From assembly GCA_902776285.1 (NCBI GenBank), contig CACYPK010000017.1, positions 53,748-117,747 on the forward strand: a DNA stretch of 64,000 bases, in the 5' to 3' direction. Each line of letters begins with the position of its first letter. Positions within the stretch are counted from its first letter, which is position 1. This document shows, one piece after another, positions 43,068 to 51,832 of the stretch. The stretch comes from an uncultured Eubacteriales bacterium. GTDB taxonomy: Bacteria; Bacillota; Clostridia; Peptostreptococcales; Anaerovoracaceae. The position numbers and the translations under genes are program-made. Under the pieces are notes generated by a model. The model was not told where the DNA came from. It saw nothing but the letters and a program-made list of their open reading frames with translations, and did not search any database.

Positions 43068-45799
43068 CTGCGCAGCTCCTCGCCTTTGCGTCTCGCCGCG
43101 GCTCTCTGGAATATCTTTACGATCTCTACGACCGGTATTATCAGGATCGCGAGTCCCATTGCGATGCCATATTCTTTCATATCTATTGTAGTGAATTCAA
43201 ACAGCGCCGCAAGGGCAGGGATCTCTATGACCGTAGTGGTCAGAAGCAGCGCTACCGCCGCCGATCCCCAAAGCCAGCCGTTCTGCCTTGTCAGCTTGAA
43301 TACGGACTGTCTGCGCGACCTCATATTGAACGAGTGGAATATCTCGCACATCGACATCGTCAGGAAGGCCATCGTGATGCCGTCGTTGCTGGCAACGATG
43401 TGCCACTGTCCTGTCTGGATAAACTCGCCGATGAAGTAAGATGCCAGCACCAGCAGAGTAGTGATGGCTCCCTGATAGAGGATATCTCTGTCCATGCCGC
43501 CCGCGAAGACTCCCTCGCGCGCGCTTCTCGGACGCTGCTTCATGGCGTCCCCTTCGCCTTCTTCCATGCCGAGCGCGAGCGCAGGCAGAGAGTCGGTGAT
43601 CAGGTTTATCCACAGCAGGTGAGCCGGCTTCAGCACGGTGAATCCCAGGATCGTCGCGATCAGTATCGAGAGCACCTCGCTGATGTTTGTAGCCAGCAGG
43701 AACTGTATGCACTTGCGGATGTTGGAGTAAATGCGGCGTCCTTCCTCGACAGCAGAAACTATTGTCGCGAAGTTATCGTCGGCGAGTATCATGTCGGCGA
43801 CGTTCTTTGTTACGTCGGTGCCCGTGATGCCCATGCCGACTCCGATGTCGGCGGACTTGATCGCCGGAGCGTCGTTGACGCCGTCTCCTGTCATGGCCGT
43901 GACCATCCTTCTGGCGCGCCACGCCTTGACTATCCTTACCTTATGTTCAGGCTGCACCCTGGCGTATACCGAATAGGTGCCCACCTTGTTGAGAAGTTCT
44001 TCGTCGCTCATGTCGTCGAGGGCCGATCCGAGCACGGCGTCCTCGGCGCTGTCGATCATACCGAGATCCTTGGCGATGGCGACAGCCGTGTCGAGCTGGT
44101 CGCCCGTTATCATGATTGGTCTGATGCCCGCGGTGCGGCACTCAGCGACAGCCGCCTTGACTTCAGGCCTTACAGGGTCGATCATTCCCAGAAGTCCTAC
44201 GAATATAAGGTCATGCTCGAGGGCCTTGTCCGAGAAGTCTTCCGGTCTCTCATGATATACCCTGACTGCGAGCGAGAGCACGCGCAGGGCCTTGCCGGCC
44301 ATTCTCGCGTTGTCTCTCTTAACATTCGCCTCGAGTTCTTCCGTCATCGGCTCGATGCCGTGATCGGTAAGTATATGGCTGCTGTGACGCAGCACCACGT
44401 CAGGCGCTCCTTTTGTGAACTGTACATACTCTGACTTAGCGATCAGCTTGTCGAGCTCGGTGTCGAGTCCGGCAGGAGAGTCCATATCGTTGTTCTTGTG
44501 AACCGTGGACATCATCTTGCGGCCCGAGTCGAACGGAGCTTCTCCCACGCGAGGGAACATATCCATGAGTTCCGGCTTAGGCAGGTTCTGCGCTGATGAG
44601 TATGCGACGAGGGCTGCTTCCGTAGGCTCGCCCACGACCTCTTCGGTCCCGTCCTCATTCACTTTCAGCTCAGCGTCGCAGCACAGTGACATGCCTGCGG
44701 CGATAATGTCTCTGTCCTGTCCCGCATAATCGACTACGGTCATCTTGTTCTGTGTGAGCGTGCCCGTCTTGTCCGAGCAGATGACCTGAGCGCAGCCCAG
44801 CGTTTCAACCGCGGTGAGACGCCTGATGACAGCGTTCCTGCGCGACATCTTGGTGACGCCTATAGAAAGCACGATAGTAACTACCGCGACGAGTCCTTCA
44901 GGTATCGCGGCGACCGCGAGCGAAATGGCGAGCATGAAGGTGTCTATCATGACATCCATGCTGATCCTGCCGGCCTTTACAACGCCCAGAACGAAGATGA
45001 ACAGGCAGATGAATATGACCAGCTTTGTAAGTATGCGTGAGAGCTGGGCCAGCTTTATCTGAAGCGGAGTCAGTTCTTCCTCTGCCTGGGCGAGCGCGTC
45101 GGCTATCTTGCCCATCTCCGTCGACATTCCCGTGCCCGTGATCACGGCCTTTCCTCTGCCGTATACTACGGTGCTGCCCATATATACCATGTTGCGTCTG
45201 TCAGCAAGAGGAACGTCCTTGGCTCCTTCATCGATTTCGAGAGCCTCCGCGGTCTTTGTGACCGGGACCGACTCTCCTGTCAGCGCGGCCTCTTCGACTT
45301 TCATGGACGCTTCCTCTATCAGGCGTCCGTCAGCAGGGATGCTGTCTCCCGCTTCGAGTATGACGATGTCGCCTACTACCAGCTCGCTGCTCTCAATGCT
45401 GACTATCTCTCCATCACGCAGCACCTTTGACCTTGCCGCGGTCATCTGCTTCAGAGCTTCGATCGCTTCCTCGGCCTTATTCTCCTGCACGACGCCCAGT
45501 ACCGAGTTGAGAACTACTACGAACAATATGATGAAGACATCCGACGGATTCTCATTCTGATACAGCGAAGTGATCAGCGAAAGCGCCGCCGCTACGAGCA
45601 GTATTATGATCATCGGATCCTTCATCTGGTCGAAGAACCTGGCAATGCTGCTCCTCTTTTTTGCTTCTATTAGTTTGTTAGGACCATCCGCCTCAAGTCT
45701 CGCGGCGGCTTCTTCCGCGGACAGTCCCTCTGCCGCAGAGCCGGTCTCCGCAAGCACCGAATCAATGCTCTCGAGATATGGTCTGTAACCCTCTTTCAT
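43064..45799 (-). CDS. P-type cation ATPase (Ca2+-type, probable Mn2+ exporter)
   Basis: A 911-residue P2-type ATPase. N-terminal actuator motif TGES (174-177), phosphorylated Asp343 in CSDKTGTLTQNK, ion-site PEGL (300-303), hinge TGDGVNDAPA, and the helix 6 NLITDSLPA. These are the Ca2+/Mn2+ ATPase features (one ion site, like bacterial calcium pumps). A yybP-ykoY riboswitch lies upstream on the same strand, the arrangement of the Mn2+-controlled YoaB ATPase of Lactococcus, so Mn2+ export is favoured. GGAGG lies eight bases before the ATG. Confidence 0.92.
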   Translation of the reverse strand: MKEGYRPYLESIDSVLAETGSAAEGLSAEEAAARLEADGPNKLIEAKKRSSIARFFDQMKDPMIIILLVAAALSLITSLYQNENPSDVFIILFVVVLNSVLGVVQENKAEEAIEALKQMTAARSKVLRDGEIVSIESSELVVGDIVILEAGDSIPADGRLIEEASMKVEEAALTGESVPVTKTAEALEIDEGAKDVPLADRRNMVYMGSTVVYGRGKAVITGTGMSTEMGKIADALAQAEEELTPLQIKLAQLSRILTKLVIFICLFIFVLGVVKAGRISMDVMIDTFMLAISLAVAAIPEGLVAVVTIVLSIGVTKMSRRNAVIRRLTAVETLGCAQVICSDKTGTLTQNKMTVVDYAGQDRDIIAAGMSLCCDAELKVNEDGTEEVVGEPTEAALVAYSSAQNLPKPELMDMFPRVGEAPFDSGRKMMSTVHKNNDMDSPAGLDTELDKLIAKSEYVQFTKGAPDVVLRHSSHILTDHGIEPMTEELEANVKRDNARMAGKALRVLSLAVRVYHERPEDFSDKALEHDLIFVGLLGMIDPVRPEVKAAVAECRTAGIRPIMITGDQLDTAVAIAKDLGMIDSAEDAVLGSALDDMSDEELLNKVGTYSVYARVQPEHKVRIVKAWRARRMVTAMTGDGVNDAPAIKSADIGVGMGITGTDVTKNVADMILADDNFATIVSAVEEGRRIYSNIRKCIQFLLATNISEVLSILIATILGFTVLKPAHLLWINLITDSLPALALGMEEGEGDAMKQRPRSAREGVFAGGMDRDILYQGAITTLLVLASYFIGEFIQTGQWHIVASNDGITMAFLTMSMCEIFHSFNMRSRRQSVFKLTRQNGWLWGSAAVALLLTTTVIEIPALAALFEFTTIDMKEYGIAMGLAILIIPVVEIVKIFQRAAARRKGEELRS

Positions 45800-45857
45800 G
45801 TCTTTTTCCTCCGAAAAACAGTAATAATTCTATCACCATCACGGTGGGATTTCTATT

Positions 45858-45900
45858 AAAAAAGAGACTCCTACCGCAACCATACTTGCAGTAAAAGTCT
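45858..45900 (-). terminator. Riboswitch expression-platform terminator
   Basis: A 15-bp stem with G-U pairs (45865-45879 with 45886-45900, 6-base loop) followed by TTTTTT on the minus strand. The 5' arm overlaps the 3' strand of the aptamer P1 helix, so terminator and aptamer are mutually exclusive: Mn2+ binding should prevent termination. Confidence 0.85.
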
Positions 45901-45984
45901 TGCCCGTTCTGACATAATCCGGGGAGCCCTGGCTCCCGTATTGACGGAATATATCGCGCTTCGCGCCGGCTACTCCCCGTTACC
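45891..45984 (-). ncRNA. yybP-ykoY (Mn2+) riboswitch aptamer
   Basis: The RNA carries the conserved GGGGAGUAGC (45969-45978), GUCAAUAC (45938-45945) and GCAAGAC (45897-45903) blocks in the right order, with a P1 helix pairing GUAAC (45979-45983) with UUUUAC (45891-45896). These are the landmarks of the family, which binds Mn2+ and turns on Mn export genes. It precedes the P-type ATPase gene. An extended -10 TGCTATAGT lies at 45991-45999, so the transcript starts close to the aptamer. Together with the terminator it forms a complete ON switch. Confidence 0.85.
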
Positions 45985-45990
45985 GACGTT

Positions 45991-45999
45991 ACTATAGCA
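45991..45999 (-). promoter_or_regulatory. Extended -10 promoter of the riboswitch transcript
   Basis: TGCTATAGT on the minus strand (TATAGT at 45991-45996). The start would fall about 45984, immediately at the 5' edge of the aptamer. No good -35 box is evident. Confidence 0.55.
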
Positions 46000-46109
46000 T
46001 GGATCGGCTCAAAAAGCCAGCGGTAAACCCCTCAGGAGCAACATTATTCAGCGGATTTATAAGCTTGTATCTTACCTAAAAATATTTTTATATTCAGGCT
46101 CTCAACTCG

Positions 46110-46137
46110 TTGAAATATCAAAGCCTTGAAATATCAA
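46110..46137. promoter_or_regulatory. Direct repeat upstream of the alanine symporter gene
   Basis: TTGAAATATCAA occurs twice (46110-46121, 46126-46137) 16 bases apart, upstream of a consensus promoter and downstream of the divergent riboswitch promoter. Each unit is also near-palindromic. Likely a regulator-binding site. The rest of 46000-46190 shows nothing I recognise. Confidence 0.5.
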
Positions 46138-46190
46138 TGATTGGTGTTTCAGGGGCTTCAAGTCTGACAATTTATTGACGATGTTTTTGT

Positions 46191-46219
46191 TTGACATCAC
46201 AATTTCAACACATTAGAAT
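46191..46219 (+). promoter_or_regulatory. Consensus promoter of the alanine symporter gene
   Basis: -35 TTGACA (46191-46196), 17-base spacer, -10 TAGAAT (46214-46219). It lies about 98 bases before the ATG. Confidence 0.85.
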
Positions 46220-46232
46220 TTATATGTATAGA

Positions 46233-46266
46233 TTCAGATTGGGGTACTATGTTCCGTCGATCTGAA
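46233..46266 (+). other. 5' leader hairpin of the symporter mRNA
   Basis: TTCAGAT / ATCTGAA (46233-46239 with 46260-46266) can pair around a 20-base loop. The leader between promoter and AAGGAGG ribosome site is about 90 bases. No known riboswitch class is recognised. Confidence 0.4.
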
Positions 46267-46316
46267 CGAGTACAGACAATCTAATATGTTATTGTTATTT
46301 TTCAAGGAGGTTTTTT

Positions 46317-47762
46317 ATGAGCGTTGGTGAATTTATAGGCTGGTTAGACGGTCTTGTATGGGGCACCGTAATGATGGTTCTCATCATCGTTGTAGGTATT
46401 CTCCTGTCCGTTAAAACCAAGTTCCACCCACAGAGAAGGCTCGGCCTCTCCCTCAGATACGCCGTTAACAACGAAGAAGGCGCAGAGGGAGACGTATCCA
46501 GCTTCGGTGCTCTGACAACAGCGCTCGCTGCTACGGTAGGTACAGGAAACATCGTAGGTGTATCCACAGCTATCATGGGCGGCGGTCCTGGAGCCCTCTT
46601 CTGGATGGAGTTTGCGGCATTCTTCGGAATCGCTACAAAGTATGCAGAAGGTGTTCTCGCTGTTAAGTACAGACACGTTAAGGAAGACGGATCGATTCTC
46701 GGCGGACCTTTCTACTACATTGAAAAGGGCATGGGCCCTAAGTGGAAATGGCTCGGCAAGCTGTTCGCACTCTTCGGAGCACTCGCCGGTGCGCTCGGTA
46801 TCGGAACATCCACACAGGTAAACGGTATCGTAAACGCCATCAACAAGGTTGCTACAGAAGTAGGCGCGACAAAGGTTGCCTTCACAGCATTCGGTGCTGA
46901 TCAGTCCTGGGTCAAGGTCATCGCTACTATCATCATCACAGCCGGAACGATCGCTGTAATCGTTGGTGGTATCGAGAGAATCGCTCAGGTTACTGAGAGA
47001 ATCGTACCTGCCATGATGGTACTCTACGTAGTATCCGCTCTGCTGGTATTCTTCTTCAACATCGGTAACCTCGGTCACGCTCTGGTTGAGGTAATCGCGG
47101 GAGCATTCGGACTCAGAGCTGCTGCAGGCGGCGCAATGGGCGCATTCCTGCTGGCTATGCAGAAGGGTGTTGCGAGAGGTATCTTCTCGAACGAGGCCGG
47201 TCTCGGTTCCGCTCCTATCGCTGCTGCTGCTGCGCAGACAAAGGAGTGCGTACGTCAGGGCATGGTATCCTCGACAGGTACATTCCTCGACACAATCGTT
47301 ATCTGCACAATGACAGGTCTCTGCGTAGTAATGACAGGTGCTAACGAGCAGGGTCTCGAGGGTGTAGAAGTTACAATGTGGGCATTCGGAAATGGATTCC
47401 CATGGCCGACGATCGTTGGTTACGTAATCCTCGCTACATGCCTCGCGCTCTTCGCATTCTCCACCATCCTCGGTTGGGACTACTATGCTGAGAGATGCTT
47501 CGACTACTTCACGAACGGAAACAAGGGCGCCCTGAAGGCTTACAGATGGCTCTACGTAGCTGCTGTAGCTATCGGACCTTTCCTGCCTCTGGGAGTTGTT
47601 TGGGACTTCGCCGACCTGATGAACGGTCTCATGGCATTCCCGAACCTCGTTGCTCTGTTCGCTCTCTCCGGCGTTGTTGCCAAAGAGACATTCGACTTCT
47701 GGGAGAGAAGACAGTCCGGCGCATACAACGACAATCTGCCTGAAAAGAAGAAAGCTAAATAA
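46317..47762 (+). CDS. AGCS-family alanine/glycine:sodium symporter
   Basis: A 481-residue protein with the AGCS pattern: ATVGTGNIVGVSTAI near residue 74, NEAGLGSAPIAAAAAQ (near 302), and about ten to eleven hydrophobic segments. Brings alanine (or glycine) into the cell with Na+. AAGGAGG lies six bases before the ATG. Codon use is biased towards a few codons (gct, gtt, aca), as in highly expressed genes. Single gene between a strong promoter and terminator. Confidence 0.95.
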   Translation: MSVGEFIGWLDGLVWGTVMMVLIIVVGILLSVKTKFHPQRRLGLSLRYAVNNEEGAEGDVSSFGALTTALAATVGTGNIVGVSTAIMGGGPGALFWMEFAAFFGIATKYAEGVLAVKYRHVKEDGSILGGPFYYIEKGMGPKWKWLGKLFALFGALAGALGIGTSTQVNGIVNAINKVATEVGATKVAFTAFGADQSWVKVIATIIITAGTIAVIVGGIERIAQVTERIVPAMMVLYVVSALLVFFFNIGNLGHALVEVIAGAFGLRAAAGGAMGAFLLAMQKGVARGIFSNEAGLGSAPIAAAAAQTKECVRQGMVSSTGTFLDTIVICTMTGLCVVMTGANEQGLEGVEVTMWAFGNGFPWPTIVGYVILATCLALFAFSTILGWDYYAERCFDYFTNGNKGALKAYRWLYVAAVAIGPFLPLGVVWDFADLMNGLMAFPNLVALFALSGVVAKETFDFWERRQSGAYNDNLPEKKKAK

Positions 47763-47810
47763 GCTTAAGGCAATAGTCATTGCTCGGATCTATACGATCA
47801 ACAAAAGAAG

Positions 47811-47841
47811 ATCCCGCACTCCGGTGCGGGATCTTTTTTAG
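47811..47841. terminator. Bidirectional terminator
   Basis: Perfect 10-bp stem GATCCCGCAC / GTGCGGGATC with a 4-base loop, TTTTTTA on the plus strand and TTCTTTTG on the minus strand. Separates the symporter gene from the convergent small membrane gene. Confidence 0.92.
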
Positions 47842-47857
47842 TCATTTACTAAGATCT

Positions 47858-48310
47858 TTATTTCTTTTTGGTCGGAGCGCCGACGACCGGGTCGACCTGT
47901 ACTTTCTTCCATGTCTTTCTTACCTGGTCGATCTGCTTCTTGTCGACGTTCCTCTTTTTGAGTTCCTTGATATACATCTCTTCGGTCATGCCTACCTGCT
48001 TGTAGTACTTGATGATCTCCTTCTCCTTATACTGGATGAAGAAGTAGCCGCCCGCTACTACCGCGAGGCCTATCAGGGCCGATATCAGAAGTCCCCACCA
48101 TTTGAGCTTCATGATGAGCAGAACGGACGCGATCACCCATACGACTCCGATGGCGATGGCCACGTTCCTGAACGTCTTCTGCTCTATGCCCTTAGGCTGC
48201 TTGAGGCCGCTGGCGTTCACCTGCTGCTTGTAGAGATTCTTCTGATACCCTCCGGAAGGGCGGTTGTACTGCGCGTTGCCTTGCATTTTGCTGTATCTGT
48301 TCTTTGCCAT
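47858..48310 (-). CDS. Small membrane protein, unknown
   Basis: A 150-residue protein with a basic, Gln/Lys-rich N-terminal 45 residues, two hydrophobic segments (about 48-66 and 71-91) and a Lys-rich C-terminal part. No family recognised. AGGAG lies ten bases before the ATG; a strong terminator follows. It stands alone between the symporter and chaperone-like genes. Confidence 0.75.
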   Translation of the reverse strand: MAKNRYSKMQGNAQYNRPSGGYQKNLYKQQVNASGLKQPKGIEQKTFRNVAIAIGVVWVIASVLLIMKLKWWGLLISALIGLAVVAGGYFFIQYKEKEIIKYYKQVGMTEEMYIKELKKRNVDKKQIDQVRKTWKKVQVDPVVGAPTKKK

Positions 48311-48450
48311 TTTTCGTTTTCTCCTGTCTTTTCTGTTTGCTTAATGAGTTTACCATAAGAAAGCTTGTCAGCACAACAACGCGGGCGACAATAATCCCCA
48401 CACCGGCATGCTGTATATCATTGAAGGGCTGTTGCTGTCTGCCATAATTA

Positions 48451-48480
48451 TTGCAGGATAAGAGAGTTTTGCCGTATAAT
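48451..48480 (+). promoter_or_regulatory. Promoter of the GrpE-like/Hsp70-like operon (leaderless type)
   Basis: -35 TTGCAG (48451-48456), 18-base spacer, -10 TATAAT (48475-48480); the ATG at 48490 lies only nine bases after the -10 with no ribosome site. Confidence 0.55.
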
Positions 48481-48489
48481 ATAGGCACT

Positions 48490-49371
48490 ATGAAAATGAC
48501 AGATTTACTTGAAAAAGACAAAGACAGTCTCATAACCGAACTCGCCGCCGCAGGTACTGCCGACAAGGCCGTGCGCGTCCTCGAAAACGAAATGGACAAG
48601 CTGCTGCTGAAACACAATGAGCAATGCGACAGCGACCGCGAGAGGGAATCCGCCGCGTACATGATGCAGGCGGTCAGGCTTTCGCTGCCTCTGATCGACT
48701 CCAACGGCGCCACAAAGGTCTGGGAGAGAGGGGCCGGCCGTTCCGATGAGGGAGGATCCTTCAAGGTATCGTTCCTGGTACTCTTCATACTGGGTCTGGC
48801 TCTCTGTGTCTTCGGCTTCGGTCCGATGTTCTTTAACGCTTATGTGGCTGCTGAGGAAAAACTCAGAAACGAAGTCCTGCTTCACGGAGGCGCCACGATC
48901 GTCGGTCTGGTGTGCCTCTACTTTGCCGGCTACATGTACAGCCGTCCTAAGAAAGAGGGCAAGAAGGAGCATCAGGTTGAGATCAAGGTGGATGCCAATA
49001 AGATCTACCGCAACTTCAGGACGGCGATCCTTTCGATCGACCAGAGTCTTGAGGAGATCGGCGCCGCCGAGCGCTGGAGCAAGCGCGACAAGGCAGGCAG
49101 CATCGACGGAAGGACCGTCACATCTTCAGAGCTCGATCTCTTCTCGGATCTTCTGGCCGCGGCATACAGCGGTGATCCTGAGTACGCGCTCGAAAAGATA
49201 GAACAGATAAAGTACTTCCTGCACAAGCAGCAGATCGAGGTCGTGGACTACAGCAGCGAGACTGCCAAGTTCTTCGATATGATGCCGGGCAGCAAGGCAG
49301 CTACCATAAGGCCGGCTCTTGTTGCACAGGGCGGACTTCTCAAGAAGGGTCTTGCATCTGCCGGCAAGTAA
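48490..49371 (+). CDS. Membrane-anchored GrpE-like protein, candidate co-chaperone
   Basis: A 293-residue protein. The first 75 residues are helical and charged. Two hydrophobic helices follow (about 91-115 and 129-150), then a C-terminal region of about 130 residues (165-293). That region has the GrpE-like order: a helix with FRTAILSIDQSLEE, a linker, a helix with LEKIEQIKYFLHKQQIEVVD, a KFFDMMPG turn and a final TIRPALVAQGG strand. The resemblance is by eye and weak. An in-frame start at 48451 exists, but the ATG at 48490 lies nine bases after TATAAT. It is 26 bases upstream of an Hsp70-like gene, which strengthens the idea of a nucleotide-exchange partner. Confidence 0.6.
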   Translation: MKMTDLLEKDKDSLITELAAAGTADKAVRVLENEMDKLLLKHNEQCDSDRERESAAYMMQAVRLSLPLIDSNGATKVWERGAGRSDEGGSFKVSFLVLFILGLALCVFGFGPMFFNAYVAAEEKLRNEVLLHGGATIVGLVCLYFAGYMYSRPKKEGKKEHQVEIKVDANKIYRNFRTAILSIDQSLEEIGAAERWSKRDKAGSIDGRTVTSSELDLFSDLLAAAYSGDPEYALEKIEQIKYFLHKQQIEVVDYSSETAKFFDMMPGSKAATIRPALVAQGGLLKKGLASAGK

Positions 49372-49397
49372 TACACTGACGAAAGAAAGGCTCTGTA

Positions 49398-51314
49398 ATG
49401 GATCGTTTTTTCGGATTTGACCTGGGCGACGCTGAAAGCGCGGTCGCCAGGCTTAACAAAGAGGATCAGGTCGTGCCTGAGATGCTCACCGTGGTTGGTG
49501 AGCAGAGTTTTATTACGGCCTACGCACAGCTCTCGTCGGGAGAGCTCCTTATAGGAGAGAAGGCCTGCTACGCGGACAACGTCATAAAGCGTAAGATCCG
49601 TTTCAAAAGCAGGTTCCTGACCGACCGCTCAAGCGCCGCAGACGTAAAGAGCTTCGCGGCAGGCGTGCTGGGCGAGCTCTACGGAAGCGGCGATCTCGTC
49701 AAGAACGAGGACTGCTCGTTCTACGTTGGATGCCCTGCGGGCTGGAACAAAAACACCCGAGAGCATTACCGTGAGATCTTTGAGGGCGCGGGCTATCCTC
49801 CTGCAAAGATAATCTCGGAATCCCGCGCGGCAATGGTAAGCGCCTGCCAGTCCAAGCATCTGCAGATCGGTGTGGACATCCTGTCCAAGCCGGTACTGGT
49901 AGTCGACATAGGCTCGTCAACGACGGACTTCGCGTATATCATGGGCGGCAAGGAAGTCGAGATGCAGACAGCCGGTGAGGTCGCTCTGGGCGGCGGCATC
50001 ATGGACGAGATACTGCTCGAGGAATCCCTTGAAGCAACAAACTTCATGCGTAAAAAAATAAAAGCCGTGTTTGAAGCGAGCGACGCGTGGAAGAACTACG
50101 CCGAATTCGCAGCCCGCCGGCTCAAGGAGAAATACTTCTCGGACGAGGAATACTGGGCTACGCACGACTGCAAGGATACCATAGTCATTCACTACGATCT
50201 CCCTATCAAGTTTACGCTCCGCATGAACAGCGCTATCGCCAAGCATCTTGTCAACAGAAAGACGCCTTGGCTGGGAGGACGTTCATGGAAGGAAGTATTC
50301 ATCGCTTCCCTTAAGGATGTAAGAAACAATATATCCGGCGATATGCCTGAACTCATTTTCCTGACAGGCGGAGTCAGCAAGCTGGCGGCCATCAGAGACT
50401 GGTGCGCCGAGGTTTTCCCGGAGGCAGTGATAATATCCGCGAACGATCCTGAATTCTCAGTCGCGAAAGGCCTCGCCTACTGCGGCCGCATCGACGAGGA
50501 CATCAGGGAGTTCAGAGAGGACCTCAATACGCTCATCAAGGATACCACCATCGAAGACATAGTCGAAAAGCACATTCCGACCCTGTATAAGGACGCCGTC
50601 GATTGTCTGGTGGCGCCTATCATCGAGCAGGTCGCGATGCCTATATTCGACAGATGGAGAAACGGCGAGATACAGAAGCTCAGCGATACTGACGAGATAC
50701 TGCAGGTAGAAGTCGCCGAATTCCTCAAGAAGGATGAGACCAGAGAGCTCCTGGCCGGGCCTATAACTTCGTGGCTCAAACCGGTCGTAGAAGAACTGGA
50801 ATCGTACACGGTGCCTATCTGCATAAAGCACAGAGTGCCGTACACGGCGCTGAGCCTCAGGTCTTACCTCTCGGCCGACGATATCGACATCAAGGTCGAC
50901 GCCAAGAACCTGTTCGCAGTAGACGAAATGACATTCCTCATAGACTCGATAGTTACCGCGATTATCGCGATACTCATTTCGGCCATCGACCTCATCCCGT
51001 TCATGGCAGGTCCGGAGGGCGTTATCATAGGAGTCATCGCGTCAGCGGTCGTGCTCATACTCGGCAAGGACAAGATGCAGGAAAAGCTTCTGTCGTCCGA
51101 CATTCCTAAGGCTGTGCGCAAGATGGTACCTAAGAACACCTTCAAGATGCGCATGGACAGCATTTGCGACGACGTCAAGGAGTCGTTCTATGAAAACCTC
51201 GAGAAAGAGAAGAACGACGAGATCACGGCCCGCATGGTGGAGGACATCTCCGGTCAGATAGAGCATACGCTCGTGAAGATGGCGGAGGTCGTCGAGATCC
51301 CGCTCGGAAGCTAG
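49398..51314 (+). CDS. Divergent Hsp70-like ATPase with C-terminal membrane segments
   Basis: A 638-residue protein. The Hsp70/actin-fold phosphate-1 motif FGFDLGD (5-11), phosphate-2 VVDIGSSTTDF (168-178), GGGIMDE (198-204) and the adenosine motif LTGGVSKL (322-329) show an intact ATPase. The usual peptide-binding beta-domain is not recognised. Instead there is a mainly helical region (about 370-510), then two hydrophobic segments (about 513-534 and 540-556) and a charged C-terminus. This is unlike DnaK, which is soluble. Tightly linked to the GrpE-like membrane gene; likely a membrane chaperone or morphogenetic ATPase. Confidence 0.75.
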   Translation: MDRFFGFDLGDAESAVARLNKEDQVVPEMLTVVGEQSFITAYAQLSSGELLIGEKACYADNVIKRKIRFKSRFLTDRSSAADVKSFAAGVLGELYGSGDLVKNEDCSFYVGCPAGWNKNTREHYREIFEGAGYPPAKIISESRAAMVSACQSKHLQIGVDILSKPVLVVDIGSSTTDFAYIMGGKEVEMQTAGEVALGGGIMDEILLEESLEATNFMRKKIKAVFEASDAWKNYAEFAARRLKEKYFSDEEYWATHDCKDTIVIHYDLPIKFTLRMNSAIAKHLVNRKTPWLGGRSWKEVFIASLKDVRNNISGDMPELIFLTGGVSKLAAIRDWCAEVFPEAVIISANDPEFSVAKGLAYCGRIDEDIREFREDLNTLIKDTTIEDIVEKHIPTLYKDAVDCLVAPIIEQVAMPIFDRWRNGEIQKLSDTDEILQVEVAEFLKKDETRELLAGPITSWLKPVVEELESYTVPICIKHRVPYTALSLRSYLSADDIDIKVDAKNLFAVDEMTFLIDSIVTAIIAILISAIDLIPFMAGPEGVIIGVIASAVVLILGKDKMQEKLLSSDIPKAVRKMVPKNTFKMRMDSICDDVKESFYENLEKEKNDEITARMVEDISGQIEHTLVKMAEVVEIPLGS

Positions 51315-51327
51315 CAATAAAAAAACC

Positions 51328-51364
51328 GATCCGGATACCGCGGGGTATCCGGATCTTTTGTTTT
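51328..51364. terminator. Bidirectional terminator
   Basis: Perfect 12-bp stem (51328-51339 with 51344-51355) with a 4-base loop, a TTTTGTTTT tail on the plus strand and a T-rich flank on the minus strand. Separates the Hsp70-like gene from the convergent aconitase X genes. Confidence 0.9.
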
Positions 51365-51372
51365 GCTGTTTT

Positions 51373-51831
51373 TTAGAACGGATCGCTGACTAAGACCTTT
51401 CCGTCCTCCTGAATGATGATGTTCATGCCGTCTTTGACATACTCAAGGAACTCATCTCCCAGCGAGTCTATTACAGGCATTCTCGATTTATCGTCATCCA
51501 GCCACACGTCCGCAAGGACCGCGCCGGCAGCTGCAAGCGAATCGATAGGATTCGAGAAGAGCATTGCCGCAGGCTGGCGTCCCATAGAGCATGCGCAGTA
51601 CAGGACCAGGCCTCCTGTCGTCGAGCCTATGGTCTGAGGCAGGCACAGGGCCTTGCCGGCCATCTGCTTTCCATAGAGATCCGGATTGTTCTGGTCGCCG
51701 CATGTCGCCTTTTTATCGCCGAACTGAAGGGCCTTCTGGAAGGAGGCGAGAGTGTTGAGTCCGCCGTGTGATACGAGCGCTTCGGCAGATACTCTGCCCG
51801 GCGCCACTACGCGTCCCTGAAATGATTTCAT
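51373..51831 (-). CDS. Aconitase X small (swivel) subunit
   Basis: A 152-residue protein of the DUF126 aconitase X swivel domain, with the family block DLYGKQMAGKALCLPQTIGSTTGG near residue 50. Combined with the large subunit it forms the AcnX hydro-lyase. It begins one base after the large-subunit gene. In bacteria the pair is often a cis-3-hydroxy-L-proline dehydratase, but mevalonate phosphate dehydratase relatives exist; substrate is undecided here. Confidence 0.9.
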   Translation of the reverse strand: MKSFQGRVVAPGRVSAEALVSHGGLNTLASFQKALQFGDKKATCGDQNNPDLYGKQMAGKALCLPQTIGSTTGGLVLYCACSMGRQPAAMLFSNPIDSLAAAGAVLADVWLDDDKSRMPVIDSLGDEFLEYVKDGMNIIIQEDGKVLVSDPF

Positions 51832-51832
51832 C

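Noticed and set aside
46344..47780. A 478-residue open frame antisense to the alanine symporter gene
   Set aside because: It is Cys/Ser/Tyr-rich with no known domain and lies exactly across a well-supported gene; its length reflects that gene's restricted codon use.
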